A stretch of 64,000 bases of DNA from Spirosoma pollinicola (GCF_002831565.1 NZ_CP025096.1:5062609-5126608), one strand, 5' to 3'. Shown: positions 53,487 to 62,667, counted from the stretch's first letter. Numbers and translations are program-made. Notes: a model not told the origin generated them from the letters alone.

Positions 53487-55679
53487 TTAATTATCCACGG
53501 CGTATTCATCGTTTACTACGTCGTACTCCTCTGAATTCTCATGGTCGGCTTCTTCATCGGCCGCTTCTCCCGTTAAATAATTGGGATCAGCGGTGCGCAG
53601 ATCTCGTAGCAAATGACTGTTCGGCCCCTGACGAATAGCGTCTAATTCTGTTTTAATCAGATTCGTTACCTCCGTCTTGACTTGTTTAAACTGCTCGTTC
53701 ATCATCTCCTGCACCTGTTTGTCACTCAGGTTTTCGTAGGCTTTTAAGGCCGGTATTTCAGGGAGCTTACTTAGCTCATCGATCATGTCTTTATCGACGA
53801 CGATCTGTGCATGAAATATTTTTTGCTTGATGGTTGCGTCAAAGTTGTCCGCTATCGATCCGACAAACCACCCTTGAGACAGGTTGCTGATCTTACTTTC
53901 GGGAATGACCGAATCCATTGCCGTCGAAAAATTAGTCGTCGTTTCTTTCTCGGTCACGTTAAAACTTTGACGCTGCTGTACATTTTTCCCAAAACGGCTC
54001 GATAAATTTTTGGCCGTTTCTCCAACAACCTGTCCACTGAATATGTTGCCAATCGTGTTGAAAATTGCTTTCGCTTCTTTATCTCCGTAATCCCGTATGA
54101 GCTGAGTTAAATCCTGCAACCCTAATAAGGTAGACACTTTATTAGAACGAGCCGTGGCAATCAGGTTATCTAATCCTCGCATATAAATGGTCGGTAGCTC
54201 ATCAACGATGATGGAGCTTTTTAGCCGGCCTTTGCGGTTTACAAGCTTGATAAGGCGGGCATTGTAAAGCCCCAGGGCTGCCCCGTAGACCGACTGGCGG
54301 TCAGGGTTATTACCGACACAAAGAATTTTGGGGGCATCTGGATTATTAATGTCCAAGGAGAAGTCATTGCCGGTCATTACCCAGTAAAGACTCGGGGACG
54401 CCATGCGCGATAAGGGGATTCGCGCCGATGCAATTTGACCTTCCAACTGCTCTTTTGCCCCGTTTTTCAGGGCGCTGAAGAACGGCTGAATTAAATTTTC
54501 GAGTTCAGTTTCAGCCGCCATCAATGGAAATATCTCTTCATAATCGTGATTGGCGAATTCAATAATGTGCGGAAACGTACAGTAATTGATATGATCCGCG
54601 ACCCCTGGCTTTTCCCGTTCCGATTCAGGTAGTGTTTCTAAATAAGCTTCTACCTGACGGTCATTGAACCGTTTCATGTACCAGATGCAGGACATTAGAA
54701 ATGTTATCGGTGACTCGACAAAAAAGTCGCCCTGCTTCTGTAACCAGCTTTTATTCAGATTCAGCAGGATAGTAGCACTAGCCTCCTGGGCATCAATGAT
54801 GTCTGTCATAAGACGGGGTAAGAGTGGATTACACCGATGAGAGCGCCGGGGGTCGTCAAAATTGATGGTGTAGAACCGGGGTACTTTACCATACATCCTT
54901 TCATATACATCCTGGTGTTTGAGTAAGTAGAAATAAGCGATGCGCGACAAGTCGGGAAATTTGAAGTCGTAGATAAACATCGTAAATCCTTTTTGTATCT
55001 GCTGGCGAATGTAATTATTGACCACAGCAAAGGATTTACCGGAACCGGGCGTTCCCAGTACCATCGCAGCCCGAAATACATTGACCACATTAATCCATCC
55101 CTTGTAAAGCTTTTTTTTGTAGGTGAACAAGGTGGGGATGTTTACGGAATATTCATTATCGACCAACACGGTCTCTTGCATGAAGCTCTCATTCTCTTCA
55201 TTGAATGGGTCATCCCCCATTTTTAAATTGATGATACTATCGGCAATACCCGCAGCTTTGATGAGGGTTAAATAACCCGACACGGTTGTTAGGACGTACA
55301 ACAGGTTAATCAGATTGTAGCTTAGATTTCGAAGAGTCAACAGAAGTGCGCTCCCAAAGTAGAGGAGAATACCAATCAGTCCGTACAGGAATGCATCATT
55401 CCAGGTAGCCGTAATATTCTTTTTGGACTTATTTCCCAGTACATAGACGAGTAATAAAAACAGAGCTGCCAGCTTGGAATACCACACTTGCTCAAATACG
55501 TGCGTCGAACTGTTTAAAGAGCGAATGAACCGATCCAGTAAGCCAAGGGGTATACCTAACTGCTGAAAAACGTTGTTACAGAAAACGTAAAAATGAAATA
55601 AGAGGACTGCATACCCCATGAACATGATTGTGTTCAGGATACCTCTATACTCTTTATCCTGTTCTTGTGAATTAGCCAT
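53487..55679 (-). CDS. mobC: Type IV coupling protein (VirD4/TraG-like, MobC of Bacteroidota), membrane-anchored
   Basis: A 730-residue ATPase. Three or four transmembrane helices fall in residues 15-165 (IMFMGYAVLLFHFYVF, LAALFLLLVYVLG, FLYGLIGILLYFGSALLL). The RecA-like motor follows with Walker A GTPGSGKS (about residue 203) and Walker B SSIIVDELPT (about 480), and LLGLQDLTQL before the last motifs. Coupling proteins bring the relaxase-DNA complex to the transfer channel. Together with the relaxase at 57754 it makes this element mobilizable. The C-terminus is acidic (EEADHENSEEYD), an end often needed for relaxosome contact. A shorter paralog precedes it by 74 bp. Confidence 0.9.
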   Translation of the reverse strand: MANSQEQDKEYRGILNTIMFMGYAVLLFHFYVFCNNVFQQLGIPLGLLDRFIRSLNSSTHVFEQVWYSKLAALFLLLVYVLGNKSKKNITATWNDAFLYGLIGILLYFGSALLLTLRNLSYNLINLLYVLTTVSGYLTLIKAAGIADSIINLKMGDDPFNEENESFMQETVLVDNEYSVNIPTLFTYKKKLYKGWINVVNVFRAAMVLGTPGSGKSFAVVNNYIRQQIQKGFTMFIYDFKFPDLSRIAYFYLLKHQDVYERMYGKVPRFYTINFDDPRRSHRCNPLLPRLMTDIIDAQEASATILLNLNKSWLQKQGDFFVESPITFLMSCIWYMKRFNDRQVEAYLETLPESEREKPGVADHINYCTFPHIIEFANHDYEEIFPLMAAETELENLIQPFFSALKNGAKEQLEGQIASARIPLSRMASPSLYWVMTGNDFSLDINNPDAPKILCVGNNPDRQSVYGAALGLYNARLIKLVNRKGRLKSSIIVDELPTIYMRGLDNLIATARSNKVSTLLGLQDLTQLIRDYGDKEAKAIFNTIGNIFSGQVVGETAKNLSSRFGKNVQQRQSFNVTEKETTTNFSTAMDSVIPESKISNLSQGWFVGSIADNFDATIKQKIFHAQIVVDKDMIDELSKLPEIPALKAYENLSDKQVQEMMNEQFKQVKTEVTNLIKTELDAIRQGPNSHLLRDLRTADPNYLTGEAADEEADHENSEEYDVVNDEYAVDN

Positions 55680-55753
55680 GACAATAAGATCTGATTTGAA
55701 TTAGAATTAAGATTAATCACGCAGTTGACTAGCCAGATGGCTAGGCTCAAGGG

Positions 55754-57349
55754 TTAGCGCAACTTGAGGCGCTCACGTTCCTGCTGAATTAAGTCAGCGA
55801 CCTCCCGTTGAATTGTCGCCATATGCTCATTCAATCGCTGGTCAAGCTGCTTATCAGTCAGCGTAGCCAGTTCAGGATTTATGGGTAGTTCAGCGAGGTT
55901 TAGATCAGGCTTTACCTTATGGGCAGTCACCTGAGCGAAGAAAACGGGTTGCGTGGCAGGCGCATCAACCAACGTAGCTACTACTCCGGCAAAGCATCCA
56001 TAGGGTAAAGCTCCTAAAGTGGCGGGTGATATATGGGGTGATTGCGTTGCGTTCTCTTTTGAAAAAAAGGACCAGCTTCTGGGTGGTTTTACAGCTTCCA
56101 GGCCCTTAGTCAACCGATCAGCAATTCGTTGAGCTGACGTGCCCAGCACTTGTCCGGCTAGTATCGTTCCACTCATGGTAAACAGAGCCTGAGCTTTAGT
56201 CTTACCATATTGGTTTTCAAGTTGGGTTAGATCCTGAACCGATAAGCAAAGGGCAATTTTATTAGACCGGGCCGTGGCTAATAGGGTATCAAATTCGTCT
56301 ATATAAAGGGTAGGAAATTCGTCGAAGATCAACGCACTGGGTCGTTGATGGGGATGATTGACCTGCCTGGCCATGAGGTGTGAAATCAACGCTAATGGAA
56401 CAGAAAATAAGTGGCCCAATGCGGGATCGTTTCCCAGGCACAGTATTTTAGGATTGGTCGGACTATTGATATCTACCAATGCTTCACTCCCTGTCATAAT
56501 CCAGTAGAGCACCGGATTTTTTAGGGTGGACAGGCTTAGTTGCATCACCGTCAACAGCCCCTCCATGTGTTCACGCGTATCATTTTCAAAGATGCTAGTT
56601 ATTCCCTCTATCAAATGGGCCAACTCGGGCTCGGCATTGAGTAACGGAATGATTTCTTCGTAAGGGCTTGTTGCAAATTCAATGATGTGGGGTAAGGTGC
56701 AGTAGTTGAAGCGATTTGATTTATTGGCCTCAGCTCGTTCTTCAGTTGGCAACCTATCTTCATAATTCGCTACCTGCCGATCGTTGTAGAGCTTCATGTA
56801 CCAGATACATGCAGTTAAATAATTGATCGCAACCTCAACGGAAAAGTCTCCCTCTGCCTTCAGAATCCAAGATCTATTTACGTTATACACTAGGTTTTTA
56901 GCGGCGAGGAAGGCATCGAAACTATCGGTGAACCGCTGGGCCAAAAATGGATTACAACGCGACGAATAACGGGGGTCAGTAAAATTGATGGCATGAAACG
57001 AAGGGCTTACTCCTAATTGGTTCGTCGTTTTTTCCTGATTGGCTATGTAATGCATATAGGCCAGCCTGCTTAACTCAGGCGATTTATAATCGTAAATGGC
57101 CATCGTGAATTCCTTATCCAAAAGCTGATGTACAAAATTTTGGACAAAGGTTTCTGTTTTCCCTGATCCGGGTGCTCCTAAAATCATCGTACCCCGAAAC
57201 GGGTTTGTCAGGTTAATCCATCCTTTTCTGACCTGCTTCTTATAGCGCCAATGGGTCGGAATATTGACCGAACACTCATTGGCAATTCGGTGGGTTTCCT
57301 GGCTGAAATAATCAATCAGCTCGTCGGCTTGTGTTGCTGAATTCATCAT
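55754..57349 (-). CDS. Second VirD4/TraG-like ATPase lacking the membrane anchor
   Basis: A 531-residue paralog of the gene downstream. It starts at CSVNIPTHWRYKKQVRKGWINL, homologous to the segment just after the transmembrane part of its neighbour (YSVNIPTLFTYKKKLYKGWINV). Walker A is GAPGSGKT (about residue 61) and Walker B SALIFDEFPT (about 343); CLSVQDLTQL follows. No transmembrane helix is present. It could be a cytosolic partner forming mixed hexamers, or a degenerate copy; the conserved ATPase motifs argue that it is active. It is co-transcribed with the anchored form. Confidence 0.85.
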   Translation of the reverse strand: MMNSATQADELIDYFSQETHRIANECSVNIPTHWRYKKQVRKGWINLTNPFRGTMILGAPGSGKTETFVQNFVHQLLDKEFTMAIYDYKSPELSRLAYMHYIANQEKTTNQLGVSPSFHAINFTDPRYSSRCNPFLAQRFTDSFDAFLAAKNLVYNVNRSWILKAEGDFSVEVAINYLTACIWYMKLYNDRQVANYEDRLPTEERAEANKSNRFNYCTLPHIIEFATSPYEEIIPLLNAEPELAHLIEGITSIFENDTREHMEGLLTVMQLSLSTLKNPVLYWIMTGSEALVDINSPTNPKILCLGNDPALGHLFSVPLALISHLMARQVNHPHQRPSALIFDEFPTLYIDEFDTLLATARSNKIALCLSVQDLTQLENQYGKTKAQALFTMSGTILAGQVLGTSAQRIADRLTKGLEAVKPPRSWSFFSKENATQSPHISPATLGALPYGCFAGVVATLVDAPATQPVFFAQVTAHKVKPDLNLAELPINPELATLTDKQLDQRLNEHMATIQREVADLIQQERERLKLR

Positions 57350-57753
57350 GATACGTTGGATTAAAACTGGAGAAGATAAAGTGATTCACTACGGCCAAAC
57401 ACTAGGTACATTGGTGAACTGGTCTGTAGATTTAGTTTAAACAGGTCGGTACATCCGACAGTGAAGGGGCTGGTTTTAATGGTTTGACGGGCTTTCGAGG
57501 CCCTCTCGAACCAGGCCACCCTGACCAGTGAGGGGAGAGATTATAAGCTACACACCGAATCGATAAAAGTGCATCCTGATACGCTCGACCATCCAGATGA
57601 AATCTTGACATAAAGTAGTTGGTTGAAACAGTCTATAATTCAGGTGAATCCTGCATCTCAACTATAGACTGTTTCAAAATTGACTCTTGTCAATCACATA
57701 TCATTTGAAGCTATTACATTATTTTTTTTTCGGTCACAAATATTAAAAAATAA
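57350..57753. other. Intergenic region with inverted repeat and T9CGGTC motif
   Basis: No gene. It contains the perfect 15-bp inverted repeat at 57624-57678 and, next to the end of the relaxase gene, the 17-mer ATTTTTTTTTCGGTCAC (57721-57737). It probably separates the relaxase transcript from the coupling genes and holds their promoter. Confidence 0.6.
57624..57678. repeat. Perfect 15-bp inverted repeat with 25-nt spacer
   Basis: TTGAAACAGTCTATA (57624-57638) and TATAGACTGTTTCAA (57664-57678). The core TATAGACTGT also appears at 62127-62136 beside another copy of the T9CGGTC motif, which suggests a shared regulatory or processing site. Confidence 0.75.
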
Positions 57754-60700
57754 TCAGTGCTTACGGCCTCGACGTCTCACGGGCGTATGCTCGCCGACTC
57801 GTCTTTTCTTGGGCCGAATGGCACTAGCCGACTCACCCAATATATCCAAGAGTCCTTTCTGGGGAGCCTGGTTTTCAAATCGGTCCAGCAGATATTGTAA
57901 AGTGTCACCGGATGAAGATTGCTTCAGCATAGCTGTACTAGTTGACAAAGCGAAATTCTGTGGACTGGCGAGTAGTGGTTGCGAACCTGACGTTTGTTCC
58001 TTGGTCGGCTGACGATTCGTTCGTGGTTGACTCACGAGTTGATCCAATAAAAGTTGGGGCTCTCGAATTCGCGATAAATGAGGAAACCGGTCATGGATTC
58101 GGTTAATCAATAAATTGATTTTGCCGGGTTCAACGTCGCTATCGACGGCCCTGGCTAATGACCGCATCCGTTGGGCGGCAACCGAATCGGGCGCTGGCCA
58201 GGCCCCTTCGAGCACATAGGTATTCTTTCCCGGTTGAGAAGGAAACTGGCGGCTGAAGGTTTGCGCAATTTCGGGCGGCACCGCTACGTAGCTGGTGGGG
58301 TCCGTTTTATAGTGTCCCATTCGGAATACCGGTTTGTTGGTAGAATCAACTTCCTGTTTGATTAAGAACCCCCGTTGATACAAGGCTGATAGATGCCGCC
58401 GGGCCTCAAAAGGCCGTGTTGTACCGGGATCGCCGAATTGTCGAGTGGTGTCGCTTAAAACTTGGCTTCCCCGTTGTTCATTGTACCAGCGTTGAAAGGT
58501 TGGCAGCATCTGCTTGAGTAGGATAGTTTCTACGGCTGGCAGCGTTAGACTGGCCACTTGCTGACGAGTTAGACTGGAGAAATCGTTGCCTTGACTGATG
58601 GCCCGTAATAGGGCTTGATCGGCCGCGTTGAGACGGGGGCTTATAAGATCATTAGAGGCGGGACGGCTAAAGTAAGTTTGTTCGGACGGTGTTAAGGTAT
58701 AGTACCGGCCGGGATGGGTTGAGTGTTCACCTTCTTTCAGCCGCACTTGCCCAGATTCAGCTCGTTGCCAGACCAAGCCTAGTTGCGTGGTAATCTGGTA
58801 GCGTTGCTGTGCAGTTAAATCCGCTTGTTGCAAAAGTCTTACCAGGTCCTGGCTTACGGTGGATACTGGTTGAGGGATTACTGGTTTGGTTGGTAAGCTG
58901 ATCTCTTTGTTTGCTTCCGGCGTTGCATTTTTCCCTGCCGTTGATTCCAGTTGAGCCTGTAGCTGAATTTGTACCCTCATGGCTTGCTCCATCACCGAAC
59001 CCGAACCCGTTGCATAATTGGTCTGACGATGCCACCGGCCAAGCTCTCCCTGCATTAGTGCCGTATTGTTGAGGTCTATTGCCTGGCTCATGGAAACCAG
59101 ACTGCGCCCCGCCGACGATTGCAAGGTTTGGGTTTGATCCGCTAGCGTGGGTATGGACTCTTTCTGTAATCGACGAGCCAAGGCATCTGGCATGGGAGTA
59201 AATCCGTCTGAGCGGGTTAAATAGTGTCCCATTCGATAGGCACCACTGGCTAACGCGTCGATGACAAAACCTCTGGCCTGAAGTTGAGGAAGTAGGGGTT
59301 TTTGGTCGTTCAGGTAAGTACTTACCTGATTGGCATAGGATTTATTTAGCCCAACGGCGACATGGTCAAATTGCGGGCCGATGGCCGCTTTGAGGTGAGC
59401 TGCCGATACCTGGTAAAAGCTGATTGGGTCGGGGGGCAGTTGTCCACTGGCTAACGCCCCATACAGCAATCGTTCCGGTTTAGTTAGACGACTTCGAAAG
59501 GCCAGTGACGGCCCCTGATCCTGTTGTAGCTGTTTTTGAACAGACAAGGGTATAACATAACGTAGCTGTGCGTCTTCCCGGTGGCTCAGCGTACTCTGAT
59601 TAACCGTAAGTACGAAATCAGCGGCGGCCAGAAACGCCCGTTTACTGGTTGCCGATAGTGGAAGTTCGCTGGCCAGCGAAACGAATTGGCTGGCGGTCTG
59701 GCTAAAATAGGCCTCTTCTTTAGACCGGATCTCGGGTAATTGACTTTGTTTATAGGCTTCGAATTGAGTGACTGCCTGCCGGGCGGATTGGGGATTTACC
59801 CCTTCCTCTATTAACAAGTCGGTCAGTGGCTCATGGGGAAACTGACGGATGAGTTGGCTCTCAAAAAAGTATGGCTTTTTGCCATCAACGCCTTGCTGCC
59901 GTACCTGCTGGTAAAAGTGACTAACACGTCGACGCAGAGCGAGCTCCTGGGAAGTTGGCTCCGTCTTTTGGGTTTGTCCATTTGTCGGCTCGGCGGACTC
60001 GGCTGAGCGCTTAGTTCGTGGTGGTAGATCGGTGGTGCTTGAGGAGGATGCCCGAACTCGGTTTTGAAGCGTGTCAAGCCGAACACTCCGGTCAGTGAAT
60101 GCGGCTCGTTGAGCCAAGCGGGTATAGGCTGGTCCAAGTTCATTTTCATCGTATACATTGCGACTTTTATGATCGACGTACACGTATTGCTGTCCCGTAT
60201 CGATCACCTGAATTCCGGCGCTTCGTAACTGAGTTTTAAAATCCGCTTCACTCAGTTGGCTGTACGATCCCAGACTGTTGTGAATCCGTTGCCGCGTAGC
60301 TTCTTTACCACTGCGGATGCGGGTAGCGTTCTGTTTGAACTTGCGCTCCAGTCGCTCATAGGTCGGTGCAAACGCAAAACGACTGGCTTTGATAGCCGGA
60401 CCGATCGCTTCCCCCCGTTGATCGTTCGGCCCATTGTGTAACTGAAACGTAATGCCCTGGTAGGGCCTTCCGTCAGCTGCCACGCCACTTAACTGATTCA
60501 TCTGTATCCGGTGCTGGTGAAGAAACTCGGAAAAGGTCAGCACATTGGAAAAATTATAATCCGTCAGGGCCGTACGAACCACGTTACCGATTGCTTTTTT
60601 AGCTTCGGGTTCTTTAAAGATTAAAACTTGTTCGGGTAATAACCCACTCATCAGTACTTGCTTGCCTTGCTTCTCAGCTTCAACCAGGCCGTATTCTTTT

Positions 60701-61137
60701 TCCAGCGCCTGGCGAATGGCATTACTACGTCGCTGCTGATGGGAATCTGATATGCGATTTCCTTCATGGTCAATCGACACGGAGACAATATGAATATGGG
60801 GATGATGGGTGTCTTCGTGACGATACACTAGGTAGGGCTGTTCACCATAGCCTAATCGTTGCATATACTGCTGACCAATTAATTTCAGCTGATCATCACT
60901 GAATTGTTCACTCGGATGAAAGGCCAAGGAGGCATGGAAGGTGGGTTTGCTGATACGCGTGTTGGTGGCTACATAACGTTCCAGGACATTGATTTTTTGA
61001 TGCACAGAAATCGCTTCCCGCTCAAACGTTGTCGAGTTATAGCCGCCAATAAAACGGGCATCTCCGTTGGCAACTTTATGCTCATTGTAAAGAACGGCTC
61101 CAGACGGTCTTGCCCCAACATTGATACGAACTACCAT
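57754..61137 (-). CDS. mobB: Relaxase/mobilization nuclease (MobB-type)
   Basis: A 1127-residue relaxase. The N-terminal Relaxase (PF03432) domain (about 1-180) has a likely nicking Tyr in SGAVLYNEHKV, the histidine triad in YRHEDTHHPHIHIVSVSID, and FHASLAFHPSEQFSD. It would nick oriT and pilot the strand. The long C-terminal region has helical repeats with the pattern YxLTxSxQxYF and MGHY (MGHYLTRSDGF, MGHYKTDPTSY), probably for DNA handling; it has no helicase motifs. It starts 4 bp after the mobA stop, so the two are translationally coupled. It is long compared with usual Bacteroidota MobB proteins of 300-500 residues. Confidence 0.92.
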   Translation of the reverse strand: MVVRINVGARPSGAVLYNEHKVANGDARFIGGYNSTTFEREAISVHQKINVLERYVATNTRISKPTFHASLAFHPSEQFSDDQLKLIGQQYMQRLGYGEQPYLVYRHEDTHHPHIHIVSVSIDHEGNRISDSHQQRRSNAIRQALEKEYGLVEAEKQGKQVLMSGLLPEQVLIFKEPEAKKAIGNVVRTALTDYNFSNVLTFSEFLHQHRIQMNQLSGVAADGRPYQGITFQLHNGPNDQRGEAIGPAIKASRFAFAPTYERLERKFKQNATRIRSGKEATRQRIHNSLGSYSQLSEADFKTQLRSAGIQVIDTGQQYVYVDHKSRNVYDENELGPAYTRLAQRAAFTDRSVRLDTLQNRVRASSSSTTDLPPRTKRSAESAEPTNGQTQKTEPTSQELALRRRVSHFYQQVRQQGVDGKKPYFFESQLIRQFPHEPLTDLLIEEGVNPQSARQAVTQFEAYKQSQLPEIRSKEEAYFSQTASQFVSLASELPLSATSKRAFLAAADFVLTVNQSTLSHREDAQLRYVIPLSVQKQLQQDQGPSLAFRSRLTKPERLLYGALASGQLPPDPISFYQVSAAHLKAAIGPQFDHVAVGLNKSYANQVSTYLNDQKPLLPQLQARGFVIDALASGAYRMGHYLTRSDGFTPMPDALARRLQKESIPTLADQTQTLQSSAGRSLVSMSQAIDLNNTALMQGELGRWHRQTNYATGSGSVMEQAMRVQIQLQAQLESTAGKNATPEANKEISLPTKPVIPQPVSTVSQDLVRLLQQADLTAQQRYQITTQLGLVWQRAESGQVRLKEGEHSTHPGRYYTLTPSEQTYFSRPASNDLISPRLNAADQALLRAISQGNDFSSLTRQQVASLTLPAVETILLKQMLPTFQRWYNEQRGSQVLSDTTRQFGDPGTTRPFEARRHLSALYQRGFLIKQEVDSTNKPVFRMGHYKTDPTSYVAVPPEIAQTFSRQFPSQPGKNTYVLEGAWPAPDSVAAQRMRSLARAVDSDVEPGKINLLINRIHDRFPHLSRIREPQLLLDQLVSQPRTNRQPTKEQTSGSQPLLASPQNFALSTSTAMLKQSSSGDTLQYLLDRFENQAPQKGLLDILGESASAIRPKKRRVGEHTPVRRRGRKH

Positions 61138-61141
61138 GAGA

Positions 61142-61672
61142 TTAATCGGCTAAATGTCCGTACGTAGTTTCCAATTGTGTATAGAGTTGTTTTACCTGTT
61201 GAGTGAGCGCTTTCAAGTCGTCAATCAAGGGTTCCTGGCTTTTAAACTCATCACCTAGTTGACTCCATAATTTAAATTGATGGAGTCGCTTGGTTGATTG
61301 GTTAAGGTTGTTATTGATCTGTGAAAGCTGGCGTCCTAGATGGTCCAATTTATTCAAATGATATTGCATAACTGGCAGCTGGTCTGGTTGTCCAGAAGTA
61401 CCCTCTTTTTTAGAACTGGAAGCTTTGGGATTTGAGGCCCGAAAAATTTGCTCTTTAGCGTATTCACTTTTGGAAATTTTTCGACCGGCTATGTAGTGTT
61501 TGAACGCCTGCGTAAACGTCTCTGACTCGCCGGTGGTCATGTATACTTTCAGAATAACGTTGGCCTTCAACTGGTCTTCTTTATAAGGACCTGGTGGCTT
61601 TTTAGAAACTTGTCGGGGTTTCTTTACCTGTTTTTCTTCTGGCTTGGGTTGAGCTTGGCTGGTTGATTTCAT
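61142..61672 (-). CDS. mobA: Relaxosome accessory protein (MobA-like, ribbon-helix-helix type)
   Basis: About 176 residues, from the ATG at 61672 (MKSTSQAQPKPEEK); an in-frame ATG at 61699 adds nine residues. A basic low-complexity start is followed by a segment AGRKISKSEYAKEQIF and VILKVYMTTGESETF typical of the MobC/BfmC-like nicking accessory family, and a C-terminal coiled coil (LDHLGRQLSQINNNLNQST). It is predicted to bind oriT and load the relaxase. It is coupled to mobB. Confidence 0.75.
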   Translation of the reverse strand: MKSTSQAQPKPEEKQVKKPRQVSKKPPGPYKEDQLKANVILKVYMTTGESETFTQAFKHYIAGRKISKSEYAKEQIFRASNPKASSSKKEGTSGQPDQLPVMQYHLNKLDHLGRQLSQINNNLNQSTKRLHQFKLWSQLGDEFKSQEPLIDDLKALTQQVKQLYTQLETTYGHLAD

Positions 61673-62213
61673 CGGCTTACAGCTAAATAGTCGTGTCAAA
61701 ATGTAGTTCAGCTTACTGCTTTACGAACCTCGATTGCGAATGGATTACCGAAGCAATTGGGTAAAGACAATACCGACGAATGTGTTAACGAGTCGGTAAT
61801 TGTCGGTTTTTTAGCCTCGCAGAGCAAGATTCGGTTTTGGGGCCGTTGATTCGACCAAAGGAAGAATTACGGGCCCGTAAACCACATCTTGCTTTCGCAG
61901 TGGCGAACCGGTTTTCGGGCGAGAAAAGCCCCCGATGGGCGAAAAAGTGCAAAAACCGGTTTTACCTAAGTTATCCGGTAGAATTTTATAATCATTCAGC
62001 ATATGGGTGTTTCTAAACAGGGCCACTAATGACTTTGTGCACGGCGAATAACGCTACAAATATCTAATGGAAATAAATATTAAAATACATGTATATTCAA
62101 AATATGCGACCGAAAAAAAAATAATTTATAGACTGTAGTGAGAGTTAAAAATAGAGTCTACTATTTTGAATAAAACTAGAAACCACCAAAAAATGTCGAA
62201 TCCAGCAAATTGG
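61673..62213. other. Non-coding region, candidate oriT
   Basis: Upstream of mobA, where oriT of such elements usually lies. It holds an imperfect 12-bp inverted repeat (GACAATACCGAC, 61766-61777, with GTCGGTAATTGTC, 61792-61804) next to a T6 run, a pair of AACCGGTTTT/AAACCGGTTTT boxes near 61907 and 61957, and an inverted copy of the T9CGGTC motif at 62106-62122. A 71-codon ORF (61811-62026, minus) has no domain and is not called. Confidence 0.5.
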
Positions 62214-62502
62214 AACGGTGACCGTGATCCAACGGTAGCCGAGGTCTAACGGTAACCGTGACCTAACGGTAGCCGAGGTCCAACGGTAGCCGAGGTCTAA
62301 CGGTGACCGTGACCTAACGGTAGCCGAGGTCTAACGGTAGCCGAGGTCTAACGGTAGCCGAGGTCTAACGGTGACCGTGGTCCAACGGTGACCGTGGTCC
62401 AACGGTGACCGTGGTTCAACGGTAGCCGAGGTCCAACGGTAGCCGTGACCTAACGGTAGCCGTGGTCCAACGGTAGCCGAGGTCCAACGGTAACCGTTAG
62501 CC
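62214..62502 (+). repeat. Perfect array of seventeen 17-bp repeats (iteron/centromere-like)
   Basis: Seventeen contiguous units, every one exactly 17 bp, all starting AACGGT; consensus AACGGTAGCCGAGGTCT. Substitutions fall at fixed places: AG/GA/AA at positions 7-8, A/T at 12, G/A and T/C at 14-15, and C/T at 17. Many units contain the dyad CGGTNACCG. There is no spacer DNA. The array ends 165 bp before parA. It is a candidate origin of replication (iterons) or a parS centromere bound by the ParA partner. Confidence 0.92.
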
Positions 62503-62548
62503 TACTGAGGATGCAGAAAAGGTAGTGAAGCTAAATTTCAATCACAGA

Positions 62549-62566
62549 TGTCCAAAATTTTGGACA
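62549..62566. promoter_or_regulatory. Perfect 18-bp palindrome upstream of parA
   Basis: TGTCCAAAATTTTGGACA lies 102 bp before the parA start and 47 bp after the repeat array, a likely operator for autoregulation of the partition operon. A 23/24 match including this site occurs inside the coupling ATPase gene at 57126-57149. Confidence 0.65.
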
Positions 62567-62667
62567 AAGGGGTCATGCATTTTCCTGCTATCTGATCATG
62601 AGTATCGCACTTTTTAAAGCAATTAAGCCAGCTTTTCACCTATTAAACATTTAACAACTTACAGATT

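Noticed and set aside
61766..61811. Intrinsic terminator on the plus strand
   Set aside because: A stem plus T6 is present, but no plus-strand gene ends nearby; an oriT or regulatory role fits better.
61811..62026. 71-codon ORF upstream of mobA
   Set aside because: Composition is unlike the neighbours, it overlaps the candidate oriT, and no family was recognised.
62214..62502. CRISPR array
   Set aside because: The 17-bp units are contiguous with no spacers and there are no cas genes.
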